From the NCBI RefSeq assembly GCF_000003815.2, contig NC_049983.1, positions 11,573,846 to 11,637,845 on the forward strand: a stretch of DNA of 64,000 nucleotides, in the 5' to 3' direction. Below, piece after piece: positions 11,701 to 24,355 of this stretch. Position 1 is the stretch's first letter, and each line of letters starts with the position of its first letter. Under the pieces are notes generated by a model. It had not been told where the DNA came from and searched no databases. It was given only the letters and a program-made list of their open reading frames with translations. Source of the DNA: Branchiostoma floridae (lineage: Eukaryota > Chordata > Leptocardii > Amphioxiformes > Branchiostomatidae). The position numbers and the translations under genes were made by a program.

Positions 11701-13335
11701 GTCGCGTCATGGAGTGCCTAGACTAAACTTGTTCTACGGATGGTGTATTTTTAATAGATAAGCAACAACATCGTGTTCTTAGTTTTGTTGCACATAATGC
11801 ATGTTGTTTTCCCCCTGACAGACGACAGGCCTGGTCCAACCCACTACAACCTGCCGGAGCGCCCGCCTCACGCCAAGAGCGCGCCTCGGTACTCCATGGG
11901 TCAGAGAGTCCACCCTCCCGACAGTACGTACAGATAAAACAAGTTTGTGGCATATCTATGGTTTACGGCTATACTTAAGTGCACATTGCACAATCTAAAA
12001 AGTTTCTGATTTCGTTAATGTTTGAAATAAACTTTAGTTCTACGGCTAAAAAACTAGCCTCCTCCGCATACTGCTTTTATTTTATGTGGGTGGAGGCGCT
12101 TGTTCATTCCTTTGGGTTAGGTTCTCTAATTGGAAAAAAAGTCAGTGTGTTGAGCAGAAAATGTAAAATAAGTGTCTTGAGCAGAAAAATAGGTGTGTTG
12201 CACATTGTTGCTATCGGCCACGGTACTCTAATGTTGGGAGTTTGCTGGGAAAGGTACCTTGTCTAGAAAAGTAGTTTGCCGTGGAAGAAAGTTTCCCCCC
12301 GTCTCGAATCCTAAAAAGACTAGTCCTGTAGTTCCTCTATTTTGTTGTTCGCATTTTGGCTGCATTACGTCATGGCAAATGCATCGAATATATTAGTATT
12401 ATATGTTACAGACTTATCACACTATATCATGGTGATATCTTATTCCGTAAACGTGTGTTTCTTCCAGACAAAGTCGGCCCCGGACCGGCGGCCTATTCTC
12501 CACGACTCCCGACTGGTGGCGCTCCCAAGTACAGCATGGGAGGGAGGAAGAAAGCCGCGAAAAGTAAGCCTGTAAACCTTTGGAGATGATTAGTCTTCGT
12601 GTTCTTTTAACAAGGATGCTAGTTTCTGACAATAACCCCCCTTTTACGTTGGGGAAGATGAATGAAGAACGCACTCAGTTAACCCAAAGACGTTATATAA
12701 CGCACTCAGTTAATCCTCTTAGTAAATCGTCGAAAAGCCCGTGAGATCACTCATATTGACTGGACTCTGTAAATGAGTTGGGCAACAACTCAAGCTTTTG
12801 TTCAGTGCCAAAACGCCGCTCTCTATTTTAGCTGAGCCTGCTAGATCCTTACAGACAATCAGGCCAGTGTCTGTTCAGACTGTTATTTGACACGAAGAAA
12901 CCACACGCTCTTAGATGTTGCACGCTATCCTCGCGTGTCTGGCAGGCGACAAGAGAACTTCGTTGTCTTTTGTCTGACTTCTTCTGAAACACGCGAGTTG
13001 TGTCGACCCTCTAGAGAGTTACGGCTTATGAGTCCATGCTATTGATCTGTCGGTTGTCTCTGAAGGAGTCGATTATTCTCCATTTTTGGACAGAAAAATG
13101 TCGTCTTTCGCCGCCCACTGGAGTATAAGCTTAACGTTTGAAGCTAATTACTCACCAATTACACCAATTTTCCCTCACAGAGGAGCTGACTCCCGGACCA
13201 GACACTTATACGGTGAGGAAAGGGCAGGCCGCGAGAGGGACGACTCTGGGCCCCAAAGTCACGCTCAAAGGCCGCCCGAGCCCATGGCTCTACTCTGGGT
13301 TTTCCAACATGGCGAGGGTGCAACCCGACTGTTAA
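5766..13335 (+). CDS. SHIPPO/STPG-repeat protein, ODF3 (CIMAP)-like axonemal/sperm-tail protein
   Basis: Fourteen exons join in frame to about 482 aa: 5766-5790, 6811-6876, 7156-7251, 7356-7394, 7574-7675, 7798-7956, 8278-8385, 8895-9077, 9507-9602, 10734-10853, 11276-11377, 11822-11923, 12468-12563 and 13181-13335 (TAA 13333). The product is built of Pro-Gly-rich SHIPPO repeats: GPADYSP, CPADYD, LGPATYVV, GPGPAEYT, PSPNTYVP, PGPGNYNLP, PGPTHYNLP, GPGPAAYSP and PGPDTYTV. Each is usually followed by a YSM/FSI-G(Q/R)R half-repeat. Such proteins decorate ciliary or flagellar microtubules (ODF3, STPG2). Every intron is phase 1. The first exon is the weak point: starting at 5419-5480 and using the acceptor at 6817 also keeps frame and gives 492 aa. 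Orthology to one vertebrate ODF3/STPG member is not settled. Confidence 0.85.
5915..6095. mobile_element. GC-rich MITE, copy 1
   Basis: The element is about 180 bp with long inverted termini. The left end runs TAGGC...CCAAACCGGGGCCCGGCCGG and the right end is its complement, closing with GTGACGTTAGCCTA. It lies in the first intron of the SHIPPO-repeat gene. The same termini occur at 40736-40952, so this is a family. No coding capacity is seen. Confidence 0.6.
7015..7112. repeat. Degenerate simple repeat (TCAATCA/TCACTC type)
   Basis: A stretch of imperfect TCACTC, TCAATCA and TCATTC units lies in the intron just before the exon at 7156. It provides a pyrimidine-rich run upstream of that acceptor. 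No other feature is seen. Confidence 0.6.
8561..8743. mobile_element. MITE-like element, intact copy (TACAGTAGAA family)
   Basis: This intronic element of about 180 bp ends in TTCTACTGTAG. It shares its left part (GCCGTTTAATTGCATACC, then TTTCGTGCAATTAT) and right part (ATTCCGTGCAATTAAC, then GATTAACTGG) with the disrupted copy around 9769-10705. The other copy starts ACAGTAGAAGCCG, complementary to this copy's end, which indicates terminal inverted repeats. Confidence 0.5.
9769..10705. mobile_element. MITE-like element, second copy, split by a LINE insertion
   Basis: The left half (about 9769-9853) begins ACAGTAGAAGCCGCGCCGTT, and the right half (about 10640-10705) contains ATTCCGTGCAACTGCAATT and ATTAACTGG. 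Together they match the intact copy at 8561-8743. The retrotransposon fragment fills the gap between the halves, so the LINE inserted after this element. The right terminus is eroded before the exon at 10734. Confidence 0.5.
9853..10637 (-). mobile_element. 5'-truncated non-LTR retrotransposon (CR1/L2/Jockey-like) with RT C-terminal fragment
   Basis: The minus strand holds an open frame of about 205 codons (10637 down to a stop at 10020). Its segments GLGFILDKNLTLQEQV, RRLHFLRLLAKQG and LVTIYVSLVRPVLEYGNV are the region after the YxDD box in CR1/Jockey-type reverse transcriptases. The RT catalytic core and the endonuclease are absent, so it is 5'-truncated and dead. The 3' end on the minus strand is AATAAAGG followed by an (ATG)n tail (plus strand 9855-9877), typical of CR1/L2-like elements. 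It sits antisense in an intron of the SHIPPO-repeat gene. Confidence 0.8.
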
Positions 13336-13446
13336 ACTATGTAATAATAACGAGATTTCAAATGACTTTGTCCTTTTTAGGAAATACAAATAACGAGCTA
13401 AGACGAAATTTATGATGTGAATATGGAACCACAAGTTGTGATTTGA

Positions 13447-13452
13447 AATAAA
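13447..13452 (+). terminator. Polyadenylation signal AATAAA of the SHIPPO-repeat gene
   Basis: A canonical AATAAA lies 112 bp after the stop codon at 13335. It implies a short 3' UTR. Confidence 0.6.
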
Positions 13453-16400
13453 GACTTAAGGAACAAAAGTCAGGGTTGAAATAGATCGGTGATGTTCTTC
13501 ACGAGAGGAAAGTTGGGAAAGAAATGAAGAGGGAGAGAGTTGCTAAAAGACAAACAGAGACGGCGACATAAACAAGTTTCCAGCCCAGAAGAACACAGGA
13601 AATGGGAAGAAATAAAATATTTGAAATCCACGCCGGTATTGATACAAGATCTCACCACTCAGAAAGCGGGAATGTGTTGTTTTCTTCCAAACCAAGCTAG
13701 GCATTTAGAGTTGACATCATGACATTACGTCAGCTTTCAAATATGAAGAGCTCCCCTGTTGTGCTTCCCGCCGATGACGTCAACTGAAATGTCATCTCCA
13801 AAGGGTGCTATGGTCAGCTACAATGTCGTCTTAAATACGGTGGAAACCTGTAGAACAACAACGTACTTAACAACATTAACATTTGCATAAAGAAACACGT
13901 ATTCCAACGGCGTGTTCGGCGGATTCAACGAAGCAGTTGTCACGCACATTGGTTCCTTTATATCTTCTTCGCTATTGATTGTTGTAAAACTGGGTCTAGC
14001 TCAAGCGTCATGACTCATGGCCCTGAGCCAATGACAATAGCGCCGTCTAGCGGCCAGATTAGCATATTGCATATCTGAAATGAGGATCGGATGTGAAAGG
14101 TCTCAAAGCATAGGTGGACAGGCAAAACAATCGAACAAAGTCATTCATAAAACGTTTCTTCTTCTTTAATTTGAAACTCTGTCATACTGTGGACTACTGG
14201 GCAACATTGAAATCAGTCTTTTACATTACAAAAATGCTTCCTTCAAGCATACATATTCCTCTTCATAATATAACGCTCATGTCAATAACAATATTGCTGA
14301 TGAAAATACTTGTAGTGGTACTTAAAGTATGGTCTGCACTTATTGTAAACCAACGTACTCCATATCCTTTCCTATTCTAGGGCAATGCTCCAGTCCAAAA
14401 CATCTCTCATTTTTAATGGATGGGAGACTGGGGATTGCTGACTATTCTGAAATGGACATTAAGTATGTAGTTATACCTTAAAGCAGTGCAGACAAAAACA
14501 TGGAACAATTGTATCTCAAAGATACTTCATGTATAAAACATACAACTCTCCTGGCATAACACTGAAAGCTGGGGAGGCGTCTTGAGACAAGCCTTAACAT
14601 CATAATACTGTTCCTTAAACATACAACAAAACACCTATTGCAGTGTCTTCCCATCTCATTCCTTCTCCCATATGCTGACATTACTGGTGATATTGTATGA
14701 GAGGGCTACAGATTAACATAGTCCGATGAAAAAGCACTTTAACAGAAGATTAATCTGAAGCTCTGAGTCAATTTCAATACACAGTGAATGGTATGGATAC
14801 ATGCAGCAAACATTTTGGTTTATAACATTACAATGGCACCACGACTCATCAAAAACAATTTTCAAATTCACTGAGACCAACACACAGTATATAATGCAGC
14901 AGCTTTTAGCCCATGTGCTTTTGAAACATACAAGATGCCAGTCCACTTTGCAATTGATCAGACCACAACCAAACGACCTCATTTTGTCAGAGTTCTGGTT
15001 TAGGACTAAGTGTATATGAACAAACATATTCTCTTTTGCAAAAATTCCCTTTCAGATACAAACTTTTGGTTAAGATTGTTCATCACTGTCATATGATATG
15101 CTTTATGATTTTCATGGCACACATCACAGAGTGTCTACAGCATACCATTGTGCAAAGCATTGTGCAACAAATTGAATAGAAAACAATTGAGGGGTTTAAA
15201 TACAAACATATATGACATAAGAATCAGCTATTGGGAAGACTTCAACTCTCTGACAAGACGGAAAATTCTCATTTGTATATTCCCCTGACAATGATGCAGA
15301 CTGGAGACAATAGTTAGTTACATGTATAAGCTCAAACAAACCTGACATAGCAAGGGCACTGTAAATTACAAGAACCAAGACATAGGTCTGTTGCTATGTT
15401 CTTTTTGTAAGCTTTTGTTAAGTGTCTGTCCTTAAGCCTGTCACCAAAAGTTCACCTCATGTTGCTGTGTATTACTAGTATCATTTGAGGAACACCTACA
15501 GCTTTTGTATGTATTTCCACTTTTGTGATGAGTAGCCTGGACTCGAGAGGAATTTGTAGCTTTTCCATATATGTAAATGACCCATTTAGTAATGATATGC
15601 CTCAAAACCCCAAATATTTCTTTAGCCGAAATCTTTGGTATACATTACTTGGTAGGAGTTTCACGTGTATCTGACCACCAGGGACTTAATGCAAGCTGCG
15701 AAATAGATGTCATTCTTTGCCTTTGCAAATGCTGTGTTCCTTCTTGAAATCCTGCACACATGCCATTTACTATGCTACATGCATACAGAAAGGCAATGGC
15801 CCTGAGGTGTTGCCAAAATGCAGCGATTTCTGTTACGTCCCTTTTCCACTGGAGACTGCGACCTCTGAGCGACCAAAGACTATAAATTTCATAGATAAAG
15901 AACAATTTTTTAAAATGTGTTATATCTTATTTTATTCTTTTAAATCACACTTTTACATCTGGTGTCATTCTCCAATTATGAAATCTGGGGTCACGAAAAT
16001 CCAATTTCGGTCACACAGTGATCACCATCTAGTGAAAAAGGGGCCTTATATTCATATTTTCTTCCTGTATCACAATATTCCTCATCAACTGCAGAGCTAC
16101 ATGACCTTTTTCTCTCAATGGATATAGAAAATTATTTATAGATTTACGGTATATGGAGAAACTACAGTAGGTATACATATGAAGAGTTTTGCTGTGTCAG
16201 AATTGTGCTTGTACAGGGCAGATCCACCATTTTCAAACTGGCAGCAGGTATTGTGTACTTTTTTCTTGAGCTTTTCCCACACCGAGGTATTTCCTATTAT
16301 TTTGGATTGGTGGTATCTGAAGACAAATCCCAGAGTTCTTGAGAAGAAGATGACAATTTTGTTTCAGACTTCAGAAGATTTTTGAAGTTCAAAAACATGC

Positions 16401-17043
16401 AACATAGCAATTGAGCTTGTTACAACCTCAAGTCAATTTGTAGAGAAAACCAAACCATGCTTCAACAAAATGGCTAACTTGAATAACTTGTAGAATTAGA
16501 GATTTCTGGTGCATTTTCCTCTTCTGTGTCAAACATGAGAACATTAATCTTAAGTCTGCATCTCAACAAAGAGACAAGGGAGCCAGGTAACTAACAACAA
16601 AATCTACCAACAAGGGCAATATGCATTACTCTATGTGACAGTTTTAGTTTCTCATCATTATCTTTAAGCATGGTTCTTACGTCTGTGTACTGTGTACACT
16701 GCACTTTTCTAGCTGGAAGGCAGCAGTATGGGCTTACGTGTATGGCTAGCAGCAGTGTGGGCTGAGTTATCAACATGTTGATGTCAATCCTAAAGGTCAA
16801 CAGCAAATACGTATGTACTCATGGGACTCCAGAAACTCTGCCAAATGTGCCACCATCATGCGACCAGGTGTAGAATGGAACTTGGAAACCCCCTTTCAAT
16901 TTAATCTGACCCGGGGGTCAGGGAGCGTGGTGCACGGCAGGGGTGGTGGGGCACATCCTTGTGCTGAGGTGGTGTTGTAGAAGAGGTGGAGATGGTGATG
17001 AGGGTGGAAGGAGGGAGATGGTCTAACAGAGGAAGGCAAGCTC
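13453..17043 (-). other. Convergent intergenic space and probable ARIH2 3' UTR
   Basis: No coding signal is visible on either strand. The AT-rich stretch from roughly 14.1 to 17.04 kb follows the ARIH2 stop directly and may be a long 3' UTR; I could not fix its cleavage site. The part near 13.5-14.1 kb is unassigned. Open frames here are short and of low complexity. Confidence 0.4.
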
Positions 17044-20000
17044 TCAGCTCTCACTGAAGTCCCTCAGCAGAGTTAGTCGACGCTTCTCTGTGATATCCAT
17101 CTGGTTTTCTAAGTCCTGCAGGAAGACAGAAAAATTTTTAAATTACTAGTACATGGAAAAGATAATTGCGGGTACTTAACACTGTAACCACTAGTACATG
17201 CTTTTGTATACCAGTCTGTTTAAATCACACACAAGTATCTGTAGTCAGATACAGGGAAACGACTCACCCCTCTGTCTGTCTGCTCGGCACGTTCGATCTT
17301 CCAGGACAGGTTCTCAATCTCTGCCTCTAACTGTGCCTGTTGGTACTCGAACTGGGGAGGGAAGGTTGGACAACAATCTGAACAACTGAGCTTTTTAAAC
17401 AGGAACAAAACTGTGTCCATTATGCATAATGTCTACTCTTACAATTGATTGAGGCATGCTTTTCATTAACAGATGGATATGAAATATAGTAGTCAGACTG
17501 TGCAGGAAATCATGTGTATTGTGTGTACTCAAACATGTAAAACTATGTGTTCAAATGGAAGGGGCTTCAAAGATATTTCGGCAAGAAAAGTTAGGAGTTA
17601 CATAAGTAAAATCCTACCAGCTTCTTGCGAGGGCCTCCCTCCTGGTAGTATGCGTATGGATAGGTGTACTCTAGGGTGTAACGGCACTGTGCAGGAAAGA
17701 CAAAGTTATATTCTTTTGGTTAAAGATACTATCATGTCCAAATCGTTTTTGTCTTTACTGTTGTAGTAGTCTTCCCATGGAATGTTGCAGGAATGTCCCT
17801 ACTTACTGAAGACCCTAGTCTTCATTTTATCCATACAGATGAAATGTTCACATTCTCAAACACTTGTTGCCCTTTCAGTAATGAGTTTCTTTTCGACTTG
17901 ACAATTTCTTTTTAAAGATACAACAGAGCATGACGTGTGCTGACCTTGTGTAGGAGATTGGCTGCATCCAGCAGGTACTGCCAGTCGATCCAGGTGCCCA
18001 TGTTGTTCATCACCTTCTCCTTGATGCGGTGCTGGATCCGCTGGAACGTCTGCTCCTCCAGCTTCAGGCTCTTCTGGTGGTTCTCCCACTACAACACAAC
18101 AGGACAAGCAGCTCCATTGGTTCATTTGAATTGCAAGCTCAATTTTATTGGTCCTCTGAGTGATTGAACAACAGGACAAGCAGTTGCTCAATTACATTGG
18201 TCCTTTGAGTGATTGTTTCATTTGTAGTGATAACTCAATTTCATTGGTCCTCTGAGTGATTGGACAACAGGACAGGCAACTCCATTCGTTGAGTTGAATT
18301 GAATTGCAAGCCCAATTCCATTGGTCCTCTGAGTGATTAGACAACTGGACAAGCAACTCCATTTGCTCATTTAAATTAATAGCTCAATTTCATTGGTGCT
18401 CTGAGTGATTGTTTCATTTGTAGTGATAACTCAATTTGAATTGGTCCTCTGAGTGATTGGACAACAGGACAAGCAACTCCATTGGTTAATTTGAATGGCA
18501 AGCTCAATTTCATTGGTCCTCTGAGTGATTACACAACAGGACAAGCAACTCCATTGGTTCATTTGAATTGATAGCTCAATTTCATTGGTCCTTCCAGTGA
18601 TTGTTTCATCTGAAGTGATGGCTCATTGGTCCCTTCCTGAAATATGGCTAACCACATAAGTTTGACTTTAACTTTCATTGGTCTTTCAGTAGCCAACCAT
18701 GTTTATCCCACTGATGTCAATTTTCACTGGTAAACTTCTGAGGACAACCATGTTCAGCAGAACAATGACAAGTCACTGTGAAATGTAAAAGAGCCAATCC
18801 AATAGCAAAAGAAAACTTCCTAGAATGTATAAGTTCTTTATAAGCTAAGACAGTTGTTCCTGTATCTCAGAAGTACTGGAGGACATCAGAAAGAAATACT
18901 CTGATAAAACCATATCATATGTCATAGACAATGCATAAATGCATACCCGTTCAAAGTAGAAGAGGTACTTCTTGAGTGCTTCCCTTGCCTGAGCCTGAGC
19001 ACTCTCATTGGCAATATTAGGATTCTCCTTGTACCGGCTACACTCATAGTACTCACTACCATGGGTCTTCCAATCTGGGGAGCAAAACAAGACATTGTTG
19101 TGAGATTTGTAACAATCATTTGTATGTTTTGATCCTATAAAAAGAATGGCAGCATTCCTTTTAAAAGAAAAATGTACTAAGATAAGCTAAACTTTAGAGC
19201 CACTTTACGCATTTAACACAACACATGATTACAGTAATACATAACATATATATCATTCTTCACCAAAACACTCAAAACATTCTGAAAACAGCATTCTGAA
19301 GGAGGAAACTATAATATGGCAGGTAAAAGAATGAGGGTCCTACCTCCAAGACACATCCAACAGAAATCTGTAAAGTTTAAAACAAAAGGTATTAACATCC
19401 CATTCAATGCAATCATTTACAAGGCACGATCACATGCTTTAAAGTAAACAGATAGTTACACAAAATTACTTCCCTGGTAATTTACGGTAAATATTACTGT
19501 ATCACATTACTGTACAGAGATAAAGTAGTATAAAGTTAAATTTTTTCACACGCTAAAAAGAATGTACTAATTATATAATGTGTATACATATGTCTTTATT
19601 CTTCTAGCTTGTTATGTACTATGATACTACAGAACTATGAGTTATTTCATAAAAATGCATGTGTCATTCCATTTAATAACACAGGAGTTCTACCTACCGT
19701 ACCGGCACTGAAAACATTGCTGGAAGACAAAGAACCATTACTCACCATGCTTGCATTTGAAACATTGCTGCAGAGGAAAGTGAAAAACATGCAATAAATG
19801 TTTCACACACAGTCAACATGCTGTCATGTACATGCACGCAAGACTGAGTTATAAACAACATGCACAACAATGTCAATTGAAATAAGCACTGCACATGTAT
19901 ATGTATGTCTGAAACAAGCCACAAATATTTGCCTGGTTGAGATGAATATTACCCAATTGATTAGTTGAATCTAAATTTCAACACTGACACCCAAGTCTTA

Positions 20001-23000
20001 ACATTAAACTGTATCTACATAGAATACATACTGGTGCAATTTGTTAGGTACACTGAGCTGTACTACTGGTATCAAAGGCATAAATATGTGATGAAAATCT
20101 ATTACTACAAATCTACTTTTTCTAGAATTTCTAATATTGTCCTAAAACTTGCATGTGTGATGCATTAACTTAAATGCATTAACTTAAGCTATCATGTATC
20201 ATGACTTTTCAAGGGATATCTATAATACAATGTACATGAATACCTCTTGCAGCCATTTAAGTATAAAGCAAACTAGCACCCTAATATATCACATCGTAAA
20301 TTTCAAAACTTAAGTGCGCAACAAGAATAACATACCATATGGTTGCAGCCTCCATTTTTCTCTATACAAATGTTACACTTTGGGCACTGTGGAAAGACAT
20401 ACAGAGTCAAAATTCTATACTTGAGTGCAATAAAAATTTGGCAAATAAACCAATAAGTCAATAAAGTTTTGAATGTTAGCTTTAGTTTTTGGTACATTTT
20501 CTGATAAAATTTTGCATACACCATGCAAGATTGATATTTATCATAATTTTTCTAACATATGATCCTGCCACCAAGCAGTTTTATTCTGCCCTTTTCATCG
20601 CCATTAGCAGATGTTAAACTCACATCTTTAGTATGTGCACTGATGTAGTTGGCTGTCTCAGAGTCATCTGCACACTTCCGCAGCCAGCTTTCTATTGTGG
20701 GGCAGTCTGCTGGTACGTGGTAGTCTTTCAAACACCTAAAACTGGAGGGTACAGAAACAAGGGGGGATTAAACCACTTAAGTCTTACCTAAGTTTGCTGG
20801 TTAACAACTTTCTGGATCTGTCAATAGCAATTCATACATGTACATCAAACAAATTTCTATGCATTCACAACCCTAAAGAAAACCCCACATAAAATTTCAT
20901 GTCAGTGTCATGCTTTCCTTTCATGGAGGACATTATCATAATTCATGTTGAAAATTCAAACAAGGGTTCAAGACTTATAGAAATACAATTTACTGAAATC
21001 ATCGGCATTTTCAAGGGGTACCTTTCCTATTGAACAAATAAAGTGAAGTTAGCTCCACCCACCAGCAGCATGTCTTGCACTTCTTACACTGTACTTTTCT
21101 CCCCAGTGGCTGAGGTGCCATGTAGATGACATCACAGTCAGGGCCTGGGCACCATCGCAGCTGGTAGTGACCCTGTCATGGGCACAAAAGACCAGGGAAA
21201 ACTGACATTCATAGAAACAAGTATGATGTATTACTCATGTACATTCCATTTTGTCTTATTTTGTACCAAACATACTATTCTAGGATATTATTACAGGTTC
21301 TTTATCTTCTAACAATCGACAGACTACCTTTAGTCATGTCTTTGTACATTCTATATAGAGAGTGACTAATAAGCAAGAAAATATTTGTGAAAGACACTAC
21401 CTATTCCAAAGTTTTCAAATGGAATTTTGGGGCACTTCTCTTATATCATGTAATCCAAGATCTATTATAAGTTGATGTAGTATATCCCAATTCAGTTGCA
21501 GTTATTTTCATCAAAATTTAATACATGTAAGCAGTTGGAAGTATATGGAATTGTTACTCACAAGAACATGGTCAACTCACCTTGATATAGTCATTGAAGG
21601 CAAACTGTTGATATCTCCTAAGGGTAACTGGGCTATTTTTTAATATAGAGAGGGCAAAGTCTTCTGTTGTGATCAGCCTACAGTCACTCCACATGCACTC
21701 CACACCTGGGGAGTAAGGCAACAAGTGCTTCTGTCAGTGTCATGTTACAAAAAGAAATCATATTACCTGGTAACCCATACACCTTTAAAAATCTCTGCAC
21801 GCACATGCACACACACATGTGCACACACACACATCTGCACATGTACACATACACACCATAACACATCTTTGAGCTATTCCCTAGGAATAAAAGGGGTATT
21901 TTTCCTTCCATGTACGTCCTTTTTCAACTTCATACTTAAAAAAGTGGTACATTATCAATATTCAAAAGACTTCTATATCACCATATTTTGTTTTCTCTTA
22001 CACGTTACTAGCAAAAAATGCATCTGCAAACAATTTCGAAGCTAGCAAAAAAGTACAAGGAAAAGATAAGTTCTTAGCTTTTTGTAACAAAGAAAGCAAA
22101 GCAAGGCCTCTATATAGTAGACTAACCTGTGGCCACACCGTCCTCTACCTGTACCTGGAAGTACCTCTGCCAGCAGTCTGTACAGAACTTGTGGTTACAG
22201 GCCAGACTCAGGAGGTCCTTCTCTTCCTGGGCCTGCAGACACACAGGGCACTGCTTAGGGGGCGGCTCCACCTGCTGAGAAACACAAGTATTGCAAGCAA
22301 TCATGAGGAGAAAGTGTTACATCCAGGAATGATTATGGATGGAGGAGTATCTAGTAAAACTTGCTACAATTCACTAGCTAACCATGTACATTCATAATTC
22401 TTTTCAGTAACAAAATAGTGGTATCAAGACCAAAGCATACATACATAAAGACCATTCCTTTTTAACCATTCTGACCACATATTCATAGCATTGTAACATC
22501 TTTCATCTTCAATATAGCATAACAATAAAACAATAACATTGAAATGAAAAAAATAGGCAAGAAAACAAACAGGGTACTTACTTTTGCTCTACTTGGAGGA
22601 GGTAGTATTCTGCAATCTACCATTAACTGTACAGAGTCTTCCCTAAACCTGGACACAAAAAAAGGCAATTCAACAACCATGACAACTCTTAAGTGCAATG
22701 TATAAATGAGAACACAAAACAAGCATACAGTAGTAATTTCAGGAAAAATATGTGATAGTAACATACTAAGAAGACAGTCCAATTTTCACTGAATCTGTGA
22801 TACAATCGTTATTTGTAAGAAGGCATGAAACATGGTTCAAGTATATAAATATTTCAAGAACAGAGCTGTGAATCTTTTTTTTATTATAAAATTTAAATAC
22901 AAGACATGATTATGACATACTAAAGCTCAAAGTTTATTTTTGTAATCTTTACTACTGACCTTTCCATGACTTCAGTTAGCACCCACTGGTGAGCCTGCAG

Positions 23001-24283
23001 CAGCACCTTACCTATGGTGTGGGACACCTGTGGGGAAAACTATACAACAGTTACCAAGTGACATGCAGTGATACATACAAAATACAAATGTACAATTCAT
23101 GAGAGTGATTGAGTTAAACATACGTCAGGAATATACATATATTCACAATAATGGGGCGAGATAGGGTATAGTAAGCTTTCCAATTCATAGTTGCCTGTGA
23201 ATTGTTCCCATTTTTAAACAACTGGCATCACTCTATTATTTTTTTCCTAAAACATACATTTTGTAGAAGTGGTTGTTTATTCAAAATAGAGAAGTTCAGA
23301 AAAATCTCCATTGAGTCTGCAAAACTTCTCCGATTTCTACGACTACATGTAGAACCCTCTGGGTGCCACTTTGCTACAATGTAGCTTTTTTCCACCTATG
23401 GCATGAAAAGAAGGGAATGTTCCTTACCTGTATTGTCTGAGTTAATTCTGCTACTCTCTCATCAAGAAACTGACAGGCCTCCTCTTTATTAAATAGAAAG
23501 TACTCAAAGGCCTCTGGGTCAAAAATCTGTCCCCTGTCATCCTGGGAATAGAACAGTCCAAGCATAGAATTTGTTATTATCAAAACAACCTACAGTTTCA
23601 CTAAATGTCAATGACACTGTCATGCTTAACACTTGCATTGTTTCAAGTAATTTCATGGCTCTTAAGTTGTACTAATGCATATGCAACTCATAATTCAGTG
23701 CATGAAAGCTTACATATGAGATAAGTTTGTCACCTTCTTGAATTTGCTAACAGTAACAGTAAGAAAACATCACTGATCAGCTGTCCTGAGAGCATAGGAA
23801 GATATTCAATCATGTATTTGTTACACCAGACCAGGGCTCTGGCCAGCACAATTTTTTTCCATCACCCAATTCCCAATGACAGAAAAACATTTTTAACTTC
23901 CATCATTGTTCGATTTCCGTACTAGTGTTTGGGTCTGGTTTGTTCAAATGTGGATGTTTTTACATTTTTACCCACTGATTTTGTCTGTCAAGGTTCACAA
24001 ATTTCTCTGTAGAAAGCAGCAAACTTCTGTCGAAGGACTGGAATGACTGGCACTGGCTAGAGCCCTGCAGTAGACAATTGCAGACAGCTTAGATAGAGCA
24101 CTTTAAGTGATTCCTTAATTTGTAATTCCTTAGTCTGACTCTGACCTGCTCCATATCATCAGGGCCATAGTTGTAGTAATCATTGATGTCCTCATCACTG
24201 TAGTCCTGGTAGCTGCTGTCACTTAAGCCTTCGTCGTCAGGGTCTGACCCCTGGCTCGCCATATCTGCATCTGCTTCAGACAT
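17044..24283 (-). CDS. ARIH2: E3 ubiquitin-protein ligase ARIH2 (Ariadne-2, TRIAD1), RBR type
   Basis: Sixteen coding exons join in frame to 491 aa (human protein 493): 24146-24283, 23428-23541, 22960-23027, 22582-22648, 22127-22274, 21581-21705, 21063-21172, 20624-20735, 20336-20386, 19746-19767, 19344-19367, 18947-19074, 17945-18088, 17618-17686, 17268-17351 and 17044-17115. Order: acidic N-terminus (SDEDINDYY), UBA-like region, RING1 (CPVCLQ...[10 protein letters not shown]), IBR, Rcat/RING2 ([17 protein letters not shown]; predicted catalytic Cys308 by analogy to HHARI), then the Ariadne domain ([23 protein letters not shown]). ARIH2 is known to partner neddylated cullin-5 ligases. The zinc ligands and catalytic Cys I can check are intact. 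The start at 24283 ([14 protein letters not shown]) aligns with the family; an in-frame ATG at 24316 is an alternative. The stop is at 17044-17046. Confidence 0.96.
18089..18650. repeat. Minisatellite in ARIH2 intron, rich in ATTGG (CCAAT) motifs
   Basis: Two interleaved unit types repeat. Unit A is about 70 bp (GGACAAGCAACTCCATTGG, then GCTCAATTTCATTGGTCC, then TCTGAGTGATTG). Unit B is shorter (TTTCATTTGTAGTGATAACTC plus the same TTGGTCC end). Around a dozen ATTGG motifs occur in 560 bp. The array abuts the acceptor of the exon that starts at 18088. Confidence 0.8.
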
Positions 24284-24302
24284 CTTCCAGGGATTTCTGT
24301 AT

Positions 24303-24355
24303 TCAGAATCAGACATAAGATGAATCAGACATAAGATTCAGAATCAGACATAAGA
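24303..24355 (-). repeat. Triplicated CTTATGTCTGATTC just upstream of the ARIH2 start exon
   Basis: On the minus strand, CTTATGTCTGATTC occurs three times, giving ATGs at 24351, 24332 and 24316. Only the 24316 ATG is in frame with ARIH2; the other two open 8- and 7-codon frames. I place the acceptor at 24296-24297 (TACAG|AAATCC), which would make these intronic. If that acceptor is wrong they are upstream ORFs. Confidence 0.5.
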
